Position numbers and translations under genes: made by a program. This document shows positions 26,670 to 35,674 of a stretch of DNA of 64,000 bases, piece by piece. The DNA is from Candidatus Obscuribacterales bacterium (lineage in GTDB: Bacteria; Cyanobacteriota; Vampirovibrionia; Obscuribacterales; Obscuribacteraceae), in the NCBI GenBank assembly GCA_019744775.1, contig JAIETZ010000003.1:372001-436000 (forward strand). The letters run 5' to 3'. Numbering within the stretch: the first letter of the stretch is position 1; each line of letters begins with the position of its first letter. The notes below the pieces were generated by a model that made no database searches, was not told the DNA's origin, and was given only the letters and a program-made list of their open reading frames with translations.

Positions 26670-26690
26670 GGGCGCATGCAATGCGCGTAC
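26670..26690 (-). repeat. REP-like palindrome, copy 2
   Basis: GGGCGCATGCAATGCGCGTAC, inverted relative to copy 1, with one arm diverged. It lies 43 bp upstream of the saccharopine dehydrogenase-like gene, in the gap before its start. Confidence 0.7.
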
Positions 26691-26726
26691 GAAGACAGGT
26701 GGAATCGACACGAAAGGGAAAAAGTC

Positions 26727-27224
26727 TTAGAAGTGGCGGTTGTTGCCGGAGCTTTGGTTCTGTGGTTGTTGGTTGTAGCCGCCGTAGGTTGACAATCCAC
26801 CTGAGCTTGGTTGACTGTATCCGAAATTTGATCTGTCGGGTTTGTATTCGTTGTAGGTCTGCTGGTTTTGTCCCGGCGTATAGTAATTTGGCTGTTGTTG
26901 TGGCGGCATGTTGTAGTAGCGGCGTTGTGGATAACGGCGCTGATATTGTTGTTGAGGTTCTCTTGGTCGATAGATATTGTCACCAGGAGTCTTGATGGCG
27001 CCGCCATAGTTAACGCTTGGTAAATTGGGATTGTTGTTCGGCTCAATTCCTTGTGCTGTTTTGCTGAGCGTTCCGGAGCCGATATAGGTAGAGGACGGGG
27101 TCGCTAAACCGTTTTGGCTTTGGCGCACAACCCGGCTGCCGCCGTATTCATAGTGATGTTGTGCCGAAGCCGGCAGGCAATTGATGCCCAAAAGGAAAAG
27201 CAGGCTGAAGGCAGGTATTTTCAT
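26727..27224 (-). CDS. Secreted Gln/Tyr/Pro-rich low-complexity protein
   Basis: 165 aa from the ATG at 27224, where a signal peptide begins (MKIPAFSLLFLLGINCLPASA, cleavage before QHH). A longer upstream reading lacks a signal and overlaps the glycosyltransferase. After cleavage the protein is low complexity: runs of Gln, Tyr, Arg, Pro and Asn such as QQQYQRRYPQRRYYNMPPQQ, ending SGNNRHF. No domain is recognised. Such composition suits an extracellular or envelope adhesive or matrix protein, but that is an inference. A REP palindrome lies 15 bp upstream of the start. Confidence 0.65.
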   Translation of the reverse strand: MKIPAFSLLFLLGINCLPASAQHHYEYGGSRVVRQSQNGLATPSSTYIGSGTLSKTAQGIEPNNNPNLPSVNYGGAIKTPGDNIYRPREPQQQYQRRYPQRRYYNMPPQQQPNYYTPGQNQQTYNEYKPDRSNFGYSQPSSGGLSTYGGYNQQPQNQSSGNNRHF

Positions 27225-27238
27225 TGTGCAGGACCTTT

Positions 27239-27260
27239 GTAGGGGCGCATTGCATGCGCC
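27239..27260 (+). repeat. REP-like palindrome, copy 3
   Basis: GTAGG then GGCGCATTGCATGCGCC, just upstream of the ribosome site of the secreted Gln-rich protein, in the gap before its start. Confidence 0.8.
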
Positions 27261-27346
27261 AGTATTTAGTAATTTCGGCTGAGCCGAAGCAATGCTCACA
27301 GCCGACATTCCCAGTGTACCGCGTTGTCGGGAGTTGGCAAGTGCTT

Positions 27347-28057
27347 TTAATCTACGAAACGGAATTTGATAAGAGCCCAAATTGCTCCAAATCCATCTAC
27401 CCAAGTGATTTTTTTGCCTTCACTGTAGTCTCTACCGTAGTAAGAAATCGGCAGTTCATAGATCCTTACACCTTGCTTCAGTATCTTGGCTGTTATCTCA
27501 GGTTCGAAATCAAATCGGTTTGATCTGATGATTACCTTTTTGAATACAGGAGCTTTGAATACCTTGTAGCAGGTCTCCATATCAGTAATTGTGCAGTTGT
27601 AGAGTATGTTGGTGAGCAGCGTCAGGAATTTGTTGCCCAAATAATGAGTGAAGTTGAAAGCTCTTGTGACCGAGCCTCCCGACAAGCGTGAGCCGTAAAC
27701 AACATCGGCGTGACCTTCAAGAATTGGCTGTAAAAGATTGGGGTATTCTTTAGGGCTGTATTCCAAATCCGCATCTTGAATAAGTATGATGTCGCCTTCG
27801 GCATGTCCTTGAGCTGTGCGAAGTGCGGCGCCTTTGCCCTGATTCTTCTCGTGGAAAAATACACGTGCTGAATATTTACCGGTATCCAGGCTTGCAAGAA
27901 GTTCGCGCGTGCCGTCTGTCGAGCCGTCATCGACAAGCACTATTTCCTTATCGAGCCCGCAATAGTTGGCGGACGATACCGACTCCAGAACTTGCGTAAG
28001 GGTTTTTACTTCATTGAAAACCGGCATCAAAACAGAAACTTTTTTTGGTTGCATCAC
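27347..28057 (-). CDS. Family 2 glycosyltransferase (dolichyl-phosphate mannosyltransferase-like)
   Basis: 236 aa, GT-A fold. The N-terminal VSVLMPVFNEVKTL, VDDGSTDGT and ILIQDADLEYSP (DxD) are those of the polyprenyl-phosphate glycosyltransferase subfamily; GSRLSGG follows. There is no C-terminal membrane region, so it is the short, membrane-associated type. These enzymes put a sugar on undecaprenyl phosphate for later use on envelope polymers or proteins. It is 5 bp downstream of gatD and probably co-transcribed. Confidence 0.88.
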   Translation of the reverse strand: MMQPKKVSVLMPVFNEVKTLTQVLESVSSANYCGLDKEIVLVDDGSTDGTRELLASLDTGKYSARVFFHEKNQGKGAALRTAQGHAEGDIILIQDADLEYSPKEYPNLLQPILEGHADVVYGSRLSGGSVTRAFNFTHYLGNKFLTLLTNILYNCTITDMETCYKVFKAPVFKKVIIRSNRFDFEPEITAKILKQGVRIYELPISYYGRDYSEGKKITWVDGFGAIWALIKFRFVD

Positions 28058-28062
28058 AAATC

Positions 28063-28797
28063 TCAGGCTGGCAAAGAGAGGGCACGGTGGTGAGCGGTTA
28101 GCTCTAGAGAATCATCGAGCTCAGGCAAAGCGATATCGCCATAACGGCGTTTCAATGCCAAAGCAATTAGGTGATCGGCAAAATGCGGGTTTTTCGGCAA
28201 TAGGGATCCGTGCAGATATGTGCCGAATATAGTTTTTTCGGCGACACCTTCAAAACCATCTTCGCCATTGTTGCCATTGCCCGTAGTTACTTTGCCCAAA
28301 GCTTTTGTCTCGGCTCCGAGAAAAGTTCTGCCGCTGTGATTCTCAAAGCCGACAAGAGTTGAGCCGTCTTCTCTATTCACGACAACGTTGCCAATCATGC
28401 GTTTGTGTCCCGCTACTGTATAAGCATCTATTAGAGATAAGCCTGGCAACTCCGGACCTTCGTGTGGACGGTAGTAATGACCAAGCAGTTGGTAGCCACC
28501 GCAAATAGATAGAATCACCGCGCCGGCATCAGTCGCTTCTTTTAAAGCTTTTTTGTGACGTTGCAAATCTTCGGCGATGACTTGTTGCTGTTTGTCTTGT
28601 CCGCCACCGATGAAGTAAATGTCGGTGCCAATGTCAAGTTTGTCGTCGAGTCCAACGGCGGTAACTTCAGCATTGATACCGCGCCACTGAGATCGTTTGA
28701 CAAGCGTCAATATATTTCCTCGATCACCATAGATGTTGAGGAAGTGCGCGTACAGATGACAAATGCGAATTGAAAGGTTTTCCGGATTTTTTGACAT
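28063..28797 (-). CDS. gatD: GatD-like glutamine amidotransferase (lipid II isoglutaminyl synthase subunit)
   Basis: 244 aa class I, CobB/CobQ-like amidotransferase. The GatD start LYAHFLNIYGDRGNI is clear, the nucleophile is Cys99 in SICGGYQLLG, and the catalytic His is in GTYLHGSLLPKNP. In MurT-GatD this subunit supplies ammonia to amidate the D-glutamate of lipid II. Normally murT is the adjacent gene; here the upstream neighbour is 400 bp of non-coding DNA and the downstream one is a glycosyltransferase. Either murT lies elsewhere or this is a relative with another partner. Confidence 0.8.
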   Translation of the reverse strand: MSKNPENLSIRICHLYAHFLNIYGDRGNILTLVKRSQWRGINAEVTAVGLDDKLDIGTDIYFIGGGQDKQQQVIAEDLQRHKKALKEATDAGAVILSICGGYQLLGHYYRPHEGPELPGLSLIDAYTVAGHKRMIGNVVVNREDGSTLVGFENHSGRTFLGAETKALGKVTTGNGNNGEDGFEGVAEKTIFGTYLHGSLLPKNPHFADHLIALALKRRYGDIALPELDDSLELTAHHRALSLPA

Positions 28798-29205
28798 TTA
28801 TCCATGATACCGCCGGTGGGGGCATCAGATAAATGAGAGAGTTTGCTTTTCAAGAAGTGCAAGTTAGCAAGAGGCGCATAATGACTGGGTTTCAGCGCGT
28901 ATCGATATCGATCGTAATTACTATCAGACCATTGGCAAGTCTTTTTATTTCTTGACTATCGGTTGCCATGAAACAGTCTATTTATCAGCCTTTTGGTGCA
29001 TTGTGTCCGTATATATTTTTGGGTGACGAGATGTGTATTTGTTAACGATGTTTAAGGATTCTAGATTTGGCTTCAGGACTGCATTTGAGCCATGATGTCA
29101 CCCATTCGGGCGTTTTTTATTTGACTTCACACTATTCGCTGTGGGTGTAGGTGCGCTAACATAAGCTTCAATAGGAGTTAGGTCATATTTCGAGGAGTGG
29201 TTCAT
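28798..29205. other. Intergenic region between divergent gatD and the SLH gene
   Basis: 408 bp without a gene. TTGACT boxes occur near 28952 and 29121, but neither has a convincing -10. CCCATTCGGGCG followed by TTTTTTATTT (about 29101-29122) could be a weak attenuator in the leader of the SLH gene. No RNA gene was recognised. Confidence 0.4.
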
Positions 29206-29769
29206 ATGAAAAAGGAGTTGGCAACTCTCGCAAGCGTAGCAATTGCTTTGTCTGCAAGTGCCTTCATTACTACAAGTCCAGTTAACGCTCAAGGCGCGAC
29301 CAACATCAGCGAATTAACCGATGTTGTTGGCAACGAATGGGCTTATAACGCTTTGAAAGAACTGGTTAACAACGAATGCCATATCTTGGTAGGTTATCCA
29401 GATCGCACGTTCCGTGGACAAAAGTCCGCGACACGTTTTGAATTAGCAGCAGCGCTCTACAAGTACGAGCAGTGCATTGCTGAGAGATTGGCTAAGAAAG
29501 CTGACAAAGCTGACTTAGAAAGACTAGCTGCGTTGTTGGAAGAACTTCGCGGTGAGTTGAATGCTCTCAAGGCCCGTGTTGATGATCTCGAGCGTCGCAT
29601 GAAGCTCGTAGAAGACAAAAACTGGGAGCAAGATATGCGCCTGGCTTATGCTGAAAGAGCTAAGGGTTTCTGGTGGGAACGAGTATTCAAAGGTACCGTT
29701 GTCGATGTTCGTGACATCGGTGTCGGTGTTGGACGCGCTGCACGCGGCGTCTACAGCTACTTGTTCTAG
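29206..29769 (+). CDS. Secreted SLH-domain plus coiled-coil protein
   Basis: 187 aa starting at the ATG with GAGGAG 9 nt upstream (a GTG three codons earlier is less likely). A signal peptide (MKKELATLAS...VNAQ) is followed by one S-layer homology domain (about residues 35-95: NEWAYNALKELV...GYPDRTFRGQKSATRFELA), then a coiled coil (about 95-150) and a short Trp/Val/Gly-rich tail. This is the N-terminal layout of cyanobacterial and Melainabacterial outer-membrane porins, whose SLH domain binds peptidoglycan-linked polymer, but no beta-barrel follows. It could tether the outer membrane to the wall. A terminator follows. Confidence 0.85.
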   Translation: MKKELATLASVAIALSASAFITTSPVNAQGATNISELTDVVGNEWAYNALKELVNNECHILVGYPDRTFRGQKSATRFELAAALYKYEQCIAERLAKKADKADLERLAALLEELRGELNALKARVDDLERRMKLVEDKNWEQDMRLAYAERAKGFWWERVFKGTVVDVRDIGVGVGRAARGVYSYLF

Positions 29770-29795
29770 GAAAAATTTGACCTGAACTCCTTGGA

Positions 29796-29822
29796 GATCC
29801 CGCTGGCAATCCCAGCGGGATC
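29796..29822 (+). terminator. Rho-independent terminator after the SLH gene
   Basis: GATCCCGCTGG, a 5-nt loop, then CCAGCGGGATC (11-bp perfect stem) and TTGTCT. It lies 27 bp after the stop. Confidence 0.8.
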
Positions 29823-29845
29823 TTGTCTCAGGTATAAATAGTATT

Positions 29846-30652
29846 TTGGCGGTCGAATTCGTGGCAGATACGTTCAACAATGAATTGACCTTTGCCCTAA
29901 AGGTTGTCGAAGAAGCCGGTCAGGTGGCTCTTCGACACTTTTGTAATGGCGTTGCCTCTGAAATGAAGTCTGATAATACGCCGGTGACTGTTGCCGACAA
30001 AGAAGTTGAGGAGTTGATTCGCCAAGCTATTGCCAAGCAGTATCCGGCTGATGAAGTTCTTGGCGAAGAAGAAAGTTGGAATAATCCTTCTCCACCATCT
30101 GCCGGTAAAGGCAGGCGTTGGATTGTGGATCCAATTGACGGCACTTATAACTTCGCGCGTGGCGTGCCCATCTTTTCGATAATGCTCGCATTGGAAATCG
30201 ACGGAGACGTCAAGCTAGGGGTTATTCACAACCCGGCATTGGCGGGTGAAATATTTTGGGCAGAGAAGGGACACGGAGCCTTTAAGAACGGCTCTCCATT
30301 GAAGGTATCCTCAACAGATAACCTGGAGGAGAGTCAATTCAATTTTGGTGCACCAAAGCGTATTCTTGCGCGAGGTCTGTGGACCGGCTTTACTAAGCTC
30401 ATAGCCAATACCTACAGGCAACGAGGCTTTGGTGACTATCTGAGCTTTGCCTATGTGTTTGAGGGCAAGGCAGAGCTTGCTCTAGAGGTGGGACTAAAGC
30501 CCTGGGACTTGGCGGCGGTCAAAGTAATTGTTGAAGAAGCCGGCGGTAAGTATTACGACCTGACCGGCGGACAGTCGATTTACACGGGCGACTGCCTGAT
30601 TACCAACGGCAAATTGGACGATCTACCCTTAAAAGTATTATTAGAGACCTAA
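29846..30652 (+). CDS. Inositol monophosphatase family phosphatase
   Basis: Up to 268 aa. Metal-site motifs are LGEEES, IVDPIDGTYNFARG and the C-terminal GLKPWDLAAVKVIVEEAGG, so the Mg2+/Li+-sensitive phosphatase core is complete. Substrates in the family include inositol-1-phosphate, histidinol phosphate, fructose-1,6-bisphosphate and PAP; none is favoured here. The start is uncertain: TTG at 29846 or GTG at 29861, neither with a clear ribosome site. It is followed after 46 bp by a histidine kinase gene. Confidence 0.85.
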   Translation: MAVEFVADTFNNELTFALKVVEEAGQVALRHFCNGVASEMKSDNTPVTVADKEVEELIRQAIAKQYPADEVLGEEESWNNPSPPSAGKGRRWIVDPIDGTYNFARGVPIFSIMLALEIDGDVKLGVIHNPALAGEIFWAEKGHGAFKNGSPLKVSSTDNLEESQFNFGAPKRILARGLWTGFTKLIANTYRQRGFGDYLSFAYVFEGKAELALEVGLKPWDLAAVKVIVEEAGGKYYDLTGGQSIYTGDCLITNGKLDDLPLKVLLET

Positions 30653-30698
30653 CTGGGACTGCAACTAAGTGGGAATATGTAGATTGGAAGGTCACTGA

Positions 30699-31880
30699 AT
30701 GAAGCAGTTCAGTTTATCGAGATCTATGAGAGCGCGCATGACCCTGGTCATGTCGGCTTCGGGCATCTTGCCGATTATTATTTGCCATCTGTTGGTTGCC
30801 GGCATGACAGGCTTTCGTTTCATTGAGCTTGCCTGGTATTTGCCCCTGCTGCCTGTTTTAGTGGCGGTAAATTGGTTTCTGGCAGGATTTGTACTTATCC
30901 CCATCAAGGAACTGTTGGATTCAACAACCAAACTGGCACATGCCGATATAAGGCAACGACTTGATATCAGTCCCAATGAGTTGAATGAAACATCTGAAGT
31001 TCGCAAAGCATTCAACAGATTGCTTAACAGACTGGAAGAATCGCTCAATATCCAGTGTCAATTCGTAGCTGATGCCAGCCACGAGTTGCGTACACCGCTA
31101 ACCTCCATTCAGGGTTATACAAAACTTCTGCAGCGCAGAGGAACAGGAATTGATCCGCAATTGCTTTCAGAAGCCTTGCAGACTATTTCTGATGAGTCCG
31201 GACGTTTGATTCGTTTGGTCTCTGACTTATTGCAATTGGCTCGAGCTGACGCCGGACAGCAAGTATTGGCGCAAATTGAAGTCGTCGATATGCGTACTGT
31301 TGTAGCCTCTGTGGAGGACACAGTGTCGGTAATTGCCCCTGAGCAGATTGAAACAAGATTTGTGATACCGCAACAACCAATTTGGGTTTATGCCGATGCG
31401 GATAGATTGAAACAGGTGTTGTTGAATTTGACTAATAATGCTATTAAGGCGACGCAAGCCGGTGGCAAGGTAACCGTCACTTTGCGGTCTAGCAGCACAG
31501 ACGCAATAATTCGTGTGATGGATACGGGCATTGGTATTGCGCCTGCGGATCAACAAAGAATATTTGATCGTTTCTTCCGTATTGAACGTTCGCGTACACG
31601 CAGTAGACTTTACGGCGGTGGTACCGGTCTGGGACTGGCTATCGCTCTTACGATTATTAAGGCTCACCGTGGTGGCATTGACCTCGAGAGCGAGTTAAAC
31701 AAAGGCTCCACATTCACCGTGAAGATTCCGTTGGCGACATCTGATCAAATTGCGAAGAAGCTTGAGGCGATGCAACAGGCTGAGGAGATCAACAAGATTT
31801 CCATCGGCGCATTGAATGATATGAAAGAGGCAGACGGCAATATCCGCTCAAGAGAAGTTACGGCGAATAGCGAGAGCTAG
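30699..31880 (+). CDS. Membrane sensor histidine kinase (orphan)
   Basis: 393 aa. Two close membrane helices (about residues 15-36 and 42-66) leave almost no periplasmic loop, so it senses in the membrane or through partners. A HAMP-like linker follows, then HisKA with the phospho-acceptor His in ADASHELRTPLTSIQGY, and HATPase_c with N box NLTNNAIKA, G1 DTGIGIAP, F box FDRFFRI and G2 GGGTGLGLAIA. GGAAGG lies upstream of the ATG. No response-regulator gene is adjacent on either side, so its partner is elsewhere. A 60-residue polar tail follows the kinase domain. Confidence 0.93.
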   Translation: MKQFSLSRSMRARMTLVMSASGILPIIICHLLVAGMTGFRFIELAWYLPLLPVLVAVNWFLAGFVLIPIKELLDSTTKLAHADIRQRLDISPNELNETSEVRKAFNRLLNRLEESLNIQCQFVADASHELRTPLTSIQGYTKLLQRRGTGIDPQLLSEALQTISDESGRLIRLVSDLLQLARADAGQQVLAQIEVVDMRTVVASVEDTVSVIAPEQIETRFVIPQQPIWVYADADRLKQVLLNLTNNAIKATQAGGKVTVTLRSSSTDAIIRVMDTGIGIAPADQQRIFDRFFRIERSRTRSRLYGGGTGLGLAIALTIIKAHRGGIDLESELNKGSTFTVKIPLATSDQIAKKLEAMQQAEEINKISIGALNDMKEADGNIRSREVTANSES

Positions 31881-31894
31881 TTTGTTGTTCTGCG

Positions 31895-33877
31895 CTACTT
31901 CGTAGGCGCTGCAGCTGAGGCGTTTAGAATGTCGCTGATGTCTCTTACACCCATGATGAATGGGTGCATGACAGAGAAGTTCTTCTGCATCTGTTCCAGC
32001 GTGCGCACAGTGACATTGTCGGGTACTATTGCGCCGATGATTGTGTACTTATTGTCCAAGTGTGGTGCCTCTCCAAGCATTATGGAGAACGATGTTACGG
32101 CAGTATTCGGATTATCGTAGTGTGCCATACTAAGCGAGCCTTTCTTGTGAATAGTGCCCGTTGGTGTTTCAAGCGGGAGTCTTCTGAGCATAGATTCAAC
32201 AGAATGAGAGAGCTGTCCGCTACCATCGACTTTTTTTTGGGCTTCGCTTATTTGCAGTACGAAATTAGGTTCGTATCTATCTATTGGTGTACCGTCAAAA
32301 GCACCGGCTGTTAACAACTTGTAGATCTGTGTGACATTTTGAGGAGCCAATTGAGGATTGAGAGCGATATGTAATTTTCCGGCAGAAGTATAAAGTTCAA
32401 GCATCTTTAGTGAGTTGAGAACCGGTCCGTCAGTCTTAGGATCGAACAATGGATACGGTGGCATGACATCGTAGATGCTTTTTGTTTTACTGCAGATTTG
32501 CTCGCTGTCTGTATTGGCGGAATTCCTTACCCCGCAGAAAGGCGCTTCATTTTTTGAGTCGGATGCTGTGTGAATGCCAGCGGCAGCCGAGGCAATTTGT
32601 GAGTCTTTCCAGTCCGGCTTAGTGAATCCCTCGTCTCCCACATAAAGCCCGTGTGAGACCATAGAGTCTTGTTTTTCATTGGTTGAATTTTCGTAAGTCG
32701 CTTCCAATTGATAGTGTTCGTTGCCCTTAATTGGAATCCCTGTTTTGGAATAGATGTTGTCTATATTGAGAATTTCCAAGCCGCCTTTTGTCTTGGTGGT
32801 AACAGTTGATGTAAAAATCGGCTTTTTCGTATCGCCACTGCATTGAACGAGCGAAGCTTTGGTGCAGAGGGGATGAATGTGTGTCCACGCGGCATAAAGC
32901 AGCACATCCCTACTGCCAAACCCAGGATCTCTTTGATCGCTAATTGGTGTCGACCAAGTGCTGGTTCCCGGAGGAATAATCCAGTGTCCCGTAAGGTTTC
33001 TGCCGAAGCGGTCTTTGAATACAGCTGCTTTCACTGAATTGGGAGCATTGTCACCCGATGATGTGACCATGCAGTTTGGACCGCCTGAGTGTTCTGCTGC
33101 CATTGCTTCCGGCGAGGAGCCGTCGGTAACGACTGCAATGTAAGGAACATACCAAGCTAGTGCCTTCATCTGTCCTTGAGCTTGAGAGTCTTTGATGAAC
33201 TCTAGTGTCATGCGATGCTTAACTCGACGATGTGTTTCACTCGTGCGATTGGCTGCTTGGAAAGTAAATCTCCACAACTCGTCGCTTGCGCAAGGTACGG
33301 CTGTTCCTTCTGGAAAATGAAAACTTGTTTGTCCCTGTGTGAGCGTCATTACGCGCGTGTTGCCACTTGTAAGTGCTCCGGGGAATAAGCTCTTGCGCAT
33401 TGCCGGATCAACGTCCATGTTGAAGTGGCAGATGAATTCAGCAGTGGGCAAAACCTTTCCATTTTCGTCTATGACCTCCAACTTTACGCCTTTGAACCAG
33501 AGGAGTTCTCGCTTGGTTGAGCTGGCATCAACCAGACCGGTAACGTTTTTGGATGAGGAAATCGCGCCGCCTGCGCCATTCATGCTTGGTTCTTTTGACG
33601 AGTTCATGGCCGGAGCTTGGGTGTTGCCTTCGACAAATGTCACAGCAGATTCCGGAATGGTCACTTGTTCGGACGCCACAAGGTCGCCTAGGCGAAAATC
33701 TTGAGCCACCCAAGGACCTTCCATTGACCGATACTTTCTATGAAGATCGAATGGTCCCACCGTGACACTCATAATTTTGATGGTGCCTTCTGACGTTTTT
33801 ACATCTTTAGCCGGCACCGGGTTTACGGCTGTTAGGCAGACCGTCAAAGTGAATGCGAGGATCAGGGGGAATCTCAT
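31895..33877 (-). CDS. Large secreted protein with C-terminal cyclophilin-type PPIase domain
   Basis: 660 aa. A signal peptide (MRFPLILAFTLTVCLTAV) is followed by about 450 residues and then a cyclophilin-like domain (about residues 495-655: LELYTSAGKLHIALNPQLAPQNVTQIYKLLTAGAFDGTPIDR ... IMLGEAPHLDNKYTIIGAIV). The catalytic Arg position is not obvious, so isomerase activity is uncertain. The N-terminal part starts GPFDLHRKYRSMEGPW and holds FICHFNMD and THIHPLC. It resembles bacterial relatives of plant SURNod19 and copper monooxygenase-like beta-sandwiches, but this is from memory and weak. It converges with the kinase gene. Confidence 0.6.
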   Translation of the reverse strand: MRFPLILAFTLTVCLTAVNPVPAKDVKTSEGTIKIMSVTVGPFDLHRKYRSMEGPWVAQDFRLGDLVASEQVTIPESAVTFVEGNTQAPAMNSSKEPSMNGAGGAISSSKNVTGLVDASSTKRELLWFKGVKLEVIDENGKVLPTAEFICHFNMDVDPAMRKSLFPGALTSGNTRVMTLTQGQTSFHFPEGTAVPCASDELWRFTFQAANRTSETHRRVKHRMTLEFIKDSQAQGQMKALAWYVPYIAVVTDGSSPEAMAAEHSGGPNCMVTSSGDNAPNSVKAAVFKDRFGRNLTGHWIIPPGTSTWSTPISDQRDPGFGSRDVLLYAAWTHIHPLCTKASLVQCSGDTKKPIFTSTVTTKTKGGLEILNIDNIYSKTGIPIKGNEHYQLEATYENSTNEKQDSMVSHGLYVGDEGFTKPDWKDSQIASAAAGIHTASDSKNEAPFCGVRNSANTDSEQICSKTKSIYDVMPPYPLFDPKTDGPVLNSLKMLELYTSAGKLHIALNPQLAPQNVTQIYKLLTAGAFDGTPIDRYEPNFVLQISEAQKKVDGSGQLSHSVESMLRRLPLETPTGTIHKKGSLSMAHYDNPNTAVTSFSIMLGEAPHLDNKYTIIGAIVPDNVTVRTLEQMQKNFSVMHPFIMGVRDISDILNASAAAPTK

Positions 33878-33962
33878 TTAATACTTCTCTGGAAAAGTCT
33901 CTTCTTCTATTGTCCACTAAAAAGCCAATCTCGGCTGAATGGGAAGCAACCTTAAGCTTATT

Positions 33963-34820
33963 CTAGGGTTTTGTACTGAGGTGGTCCACGAAGGCTTTTA
34001 TGGCGGCCAGGTATGTTTCACAGTCTTCTACCCCAACGTCATTGTGCCCGCAATCGGGTAATTTTATGAATCTCTTATCGGGGGTGTGGGCGCAGGCGAA
34101 GAGCAAATCGCCATTGGTTATCGGCACGAGCTTATCCTTGCTGCCGTGCAATAACAAAAGTGGTGTTTCTGACTGAGCCAACAAATCGCAGTTGTTCAAA
34201 AGCGGACGAGGCCAAATGAAATCCGGGTAGAGGAAAAAGAGCACAATGCCATTTCTGGCAACATTGGGCAATGATGCAATTCCTGATTGCAGAATAAGTC
34301 CTTGTGCTTTGCACTTGCTGTCCACATAGGTGGCTACTGCTGATCCAATTGATTCACCATAATTGATAACGATTGGACAGTCAATATGCGTCTTCGTAAA
34401 GTCAAAAGCTGTCAGCCCGTCTTCAAGAATACTGTTAAGGGATGCGGTACCAGTGCTTTTACCGTATCCTCTGTAGTCGTATAAAAGTACGGAAGCATGG
34501 GCGTTGATAAATGCTTTTGCAATTTCCAGGCGATTCAGTAAATTGCCTGCATTGCCGTGATGCACGATTGCCACTGCTTTGCTGTTAGGTACAAGAAACA
34601 GCCAAGCGTGCATTTTATCTCTGTGACTTTCAATTATCAATTCTTCCGGCTTGATACCAAGAATTGGTTCATGTGCATATGTCATTGTTGGTTGGTAGTC
34701 TGGACGGAGAACAACGCTCTGATAAACGGGTGTGTAGAGAAGGCACAGGAAAACCAGATAGACAAAAACGAGCACGCAAGCCAGTTTTATAAATTCCGAC
34801 TTTACTGCTCGTTTTGTCAT
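33963..34820 (-). CDS. Membrane-anchored alpha/beta hydrolase (BEM46/YfhR-like)
   Basis: 285 aa. One N-terminal membrane helix (about residues 12-32) anchors an alpha/beta hydrolase: oxyanion region VHHGNAGN, DYRGYGKSTG, nucleophile elbow GESIGS, acid in HGSKDKLVP and catalytic His in CGHNDV. The layout matches the ABHD13/BEM46 group of serine hydrolases, often of unknown substrate. Its start is 85 bp from the secreted cyclophilin gene start and it follows a secreted unknown by 10 bp. Confidence 0.85.
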   Translation of the reverse strand: MTKRAVKSEFIKLACVLVFVYLVFLCLLYTPVYQSVVLRPDYQPTMTYAHEPILGIKPEELIIESHRDKMHAWLFLVPNSKAVAIVHHGNAGNLLNRLEIAKAFINAHASVLLYDYRGYGKSTGTASLNSILEDGLTAFDFTKTHIDCPIVINYGESIGSAVATYVDSKCKAQGLILQSGIASLPNVARNGIVLFFLYPDFIWPRPLLNNCDLLAQSETPLLLLHGSKDKLVPITNGDLLFACAHTPDKRFIKLPDCGHNDVGVEDCETYLAAIKAFVDHLSTKP

Positions 34821-34830
34821 CTTGCCTGCT

Positions 34831-35463
34831 CTACTTGCTGAATATGAGACTGCCGCGTTTTATTTGTCCGTGAACATCTGCTCTGTAATTGTACTGGGTT
34901 GTACCATTAACTGCTGAGTTGTAACTGGAGTATGATTTTACTGGTGGTTTTATATAATCACCGCGGTTGGCTAATCGCGTTGGATATGAAGTCTCAGCTT
35001 TGGGTTGCCTCATGAGATTGGCATGAACGCCGGTGTTGTAGCCCGGCTGAAGATTCGGCATCGACATCCGTCGAGAAGGGATGTACGACTGACCAAATCC
35101 AGATTCGGGAAGACTTGTTTTCCATGCCGGCGGGGCCGAGGTGCCTGGGCCGTTGCCGATGCGTAATCCACCTGCAGGAATTGAGCTTTCACGGTCCAAT
35201 CCAGCCGCACCTCTCGCAGCATATCCGGGAGCCGTATCGAGAGGAGCAAGTTGAATTTCAACGTACGGCGAAGAAGTGGGTCTTCGGCGAAGGTCATGTA
35301 CTTCCATATCGTCATCAACTATTTGCGCTTGTCTTTTACCGTGAAACCAGTCTACTTGTTCAAGTGAATCTTTCCGTATTCTAAATCCTTCAGCATGTGC
35401 TGCCGGAAGTGCTAGTGGTATCACTTGGACGACAAGAATCAGAGCCAAAGAAACATTCTTCAT
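34831..35463 (-). CDS. Secreted protein of unknown function
   Basis: About 210 aa. The second ATG (35463) is preferred because AGGA lies 8 nt before it; the first at 35469 is too close. A signal peptide (MKNVSLALILVVQVIPLALP, cleavage after AHA) is clear. The mature part is Pro/Gly/Ser/Tyr-rich with no recognised domain: GKRQAQIVDDD, a run of loop-like sequence, and a tail GQIKRGSLIFSK. It probably shares a transcript with the alpha/beta hydrolase 10 bp downstream. Confidence 0.6.
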   Translation of the reverse strand: MKNVSLALILVVQVIPLALPAAHAEGFRIRKDSLEQVDWFHGKRQAQIVDDDMEVHDLRRRPTSSPYVEIQLAPLDTAPGYAARGAAGLDRESSIPAGGLRIGNGPGTSAPPAWKTSLPESGFGQSYIPSRRMSMPNLQPGYNTGVHANLMRQPKAETSYPTRLANRGDYIKPPVKSYSSYNSAVNGTTQYNYRADVHGQIKRGSLIFSK

Positions 35464-35674
35464 GGGCATTTTCCTCGTGTAATATCGGGGCGCTTATGTG
35501 CGTCCTCGAATATGTTTTTGAACCGCGACAAAATATGGGCTTCCCGCTAACCACGCGAAAAACTAATTTGTCCACGTAAACGTGTTATGTCAACCGACCT
35601 TCCTCAATTGAACGGATGATGACTCTACCGGCAAAAACCCCGCTTGTCAAGCAGGATTAATGCTACCGACTATT

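Noticed and set aside
26624-27046. Long open frame in another frame of the Gln-rich secreted protein
   Set aside because: It arises from the repetitive CAA/CAG-like composition; the frame with a signal peptide is the real one.
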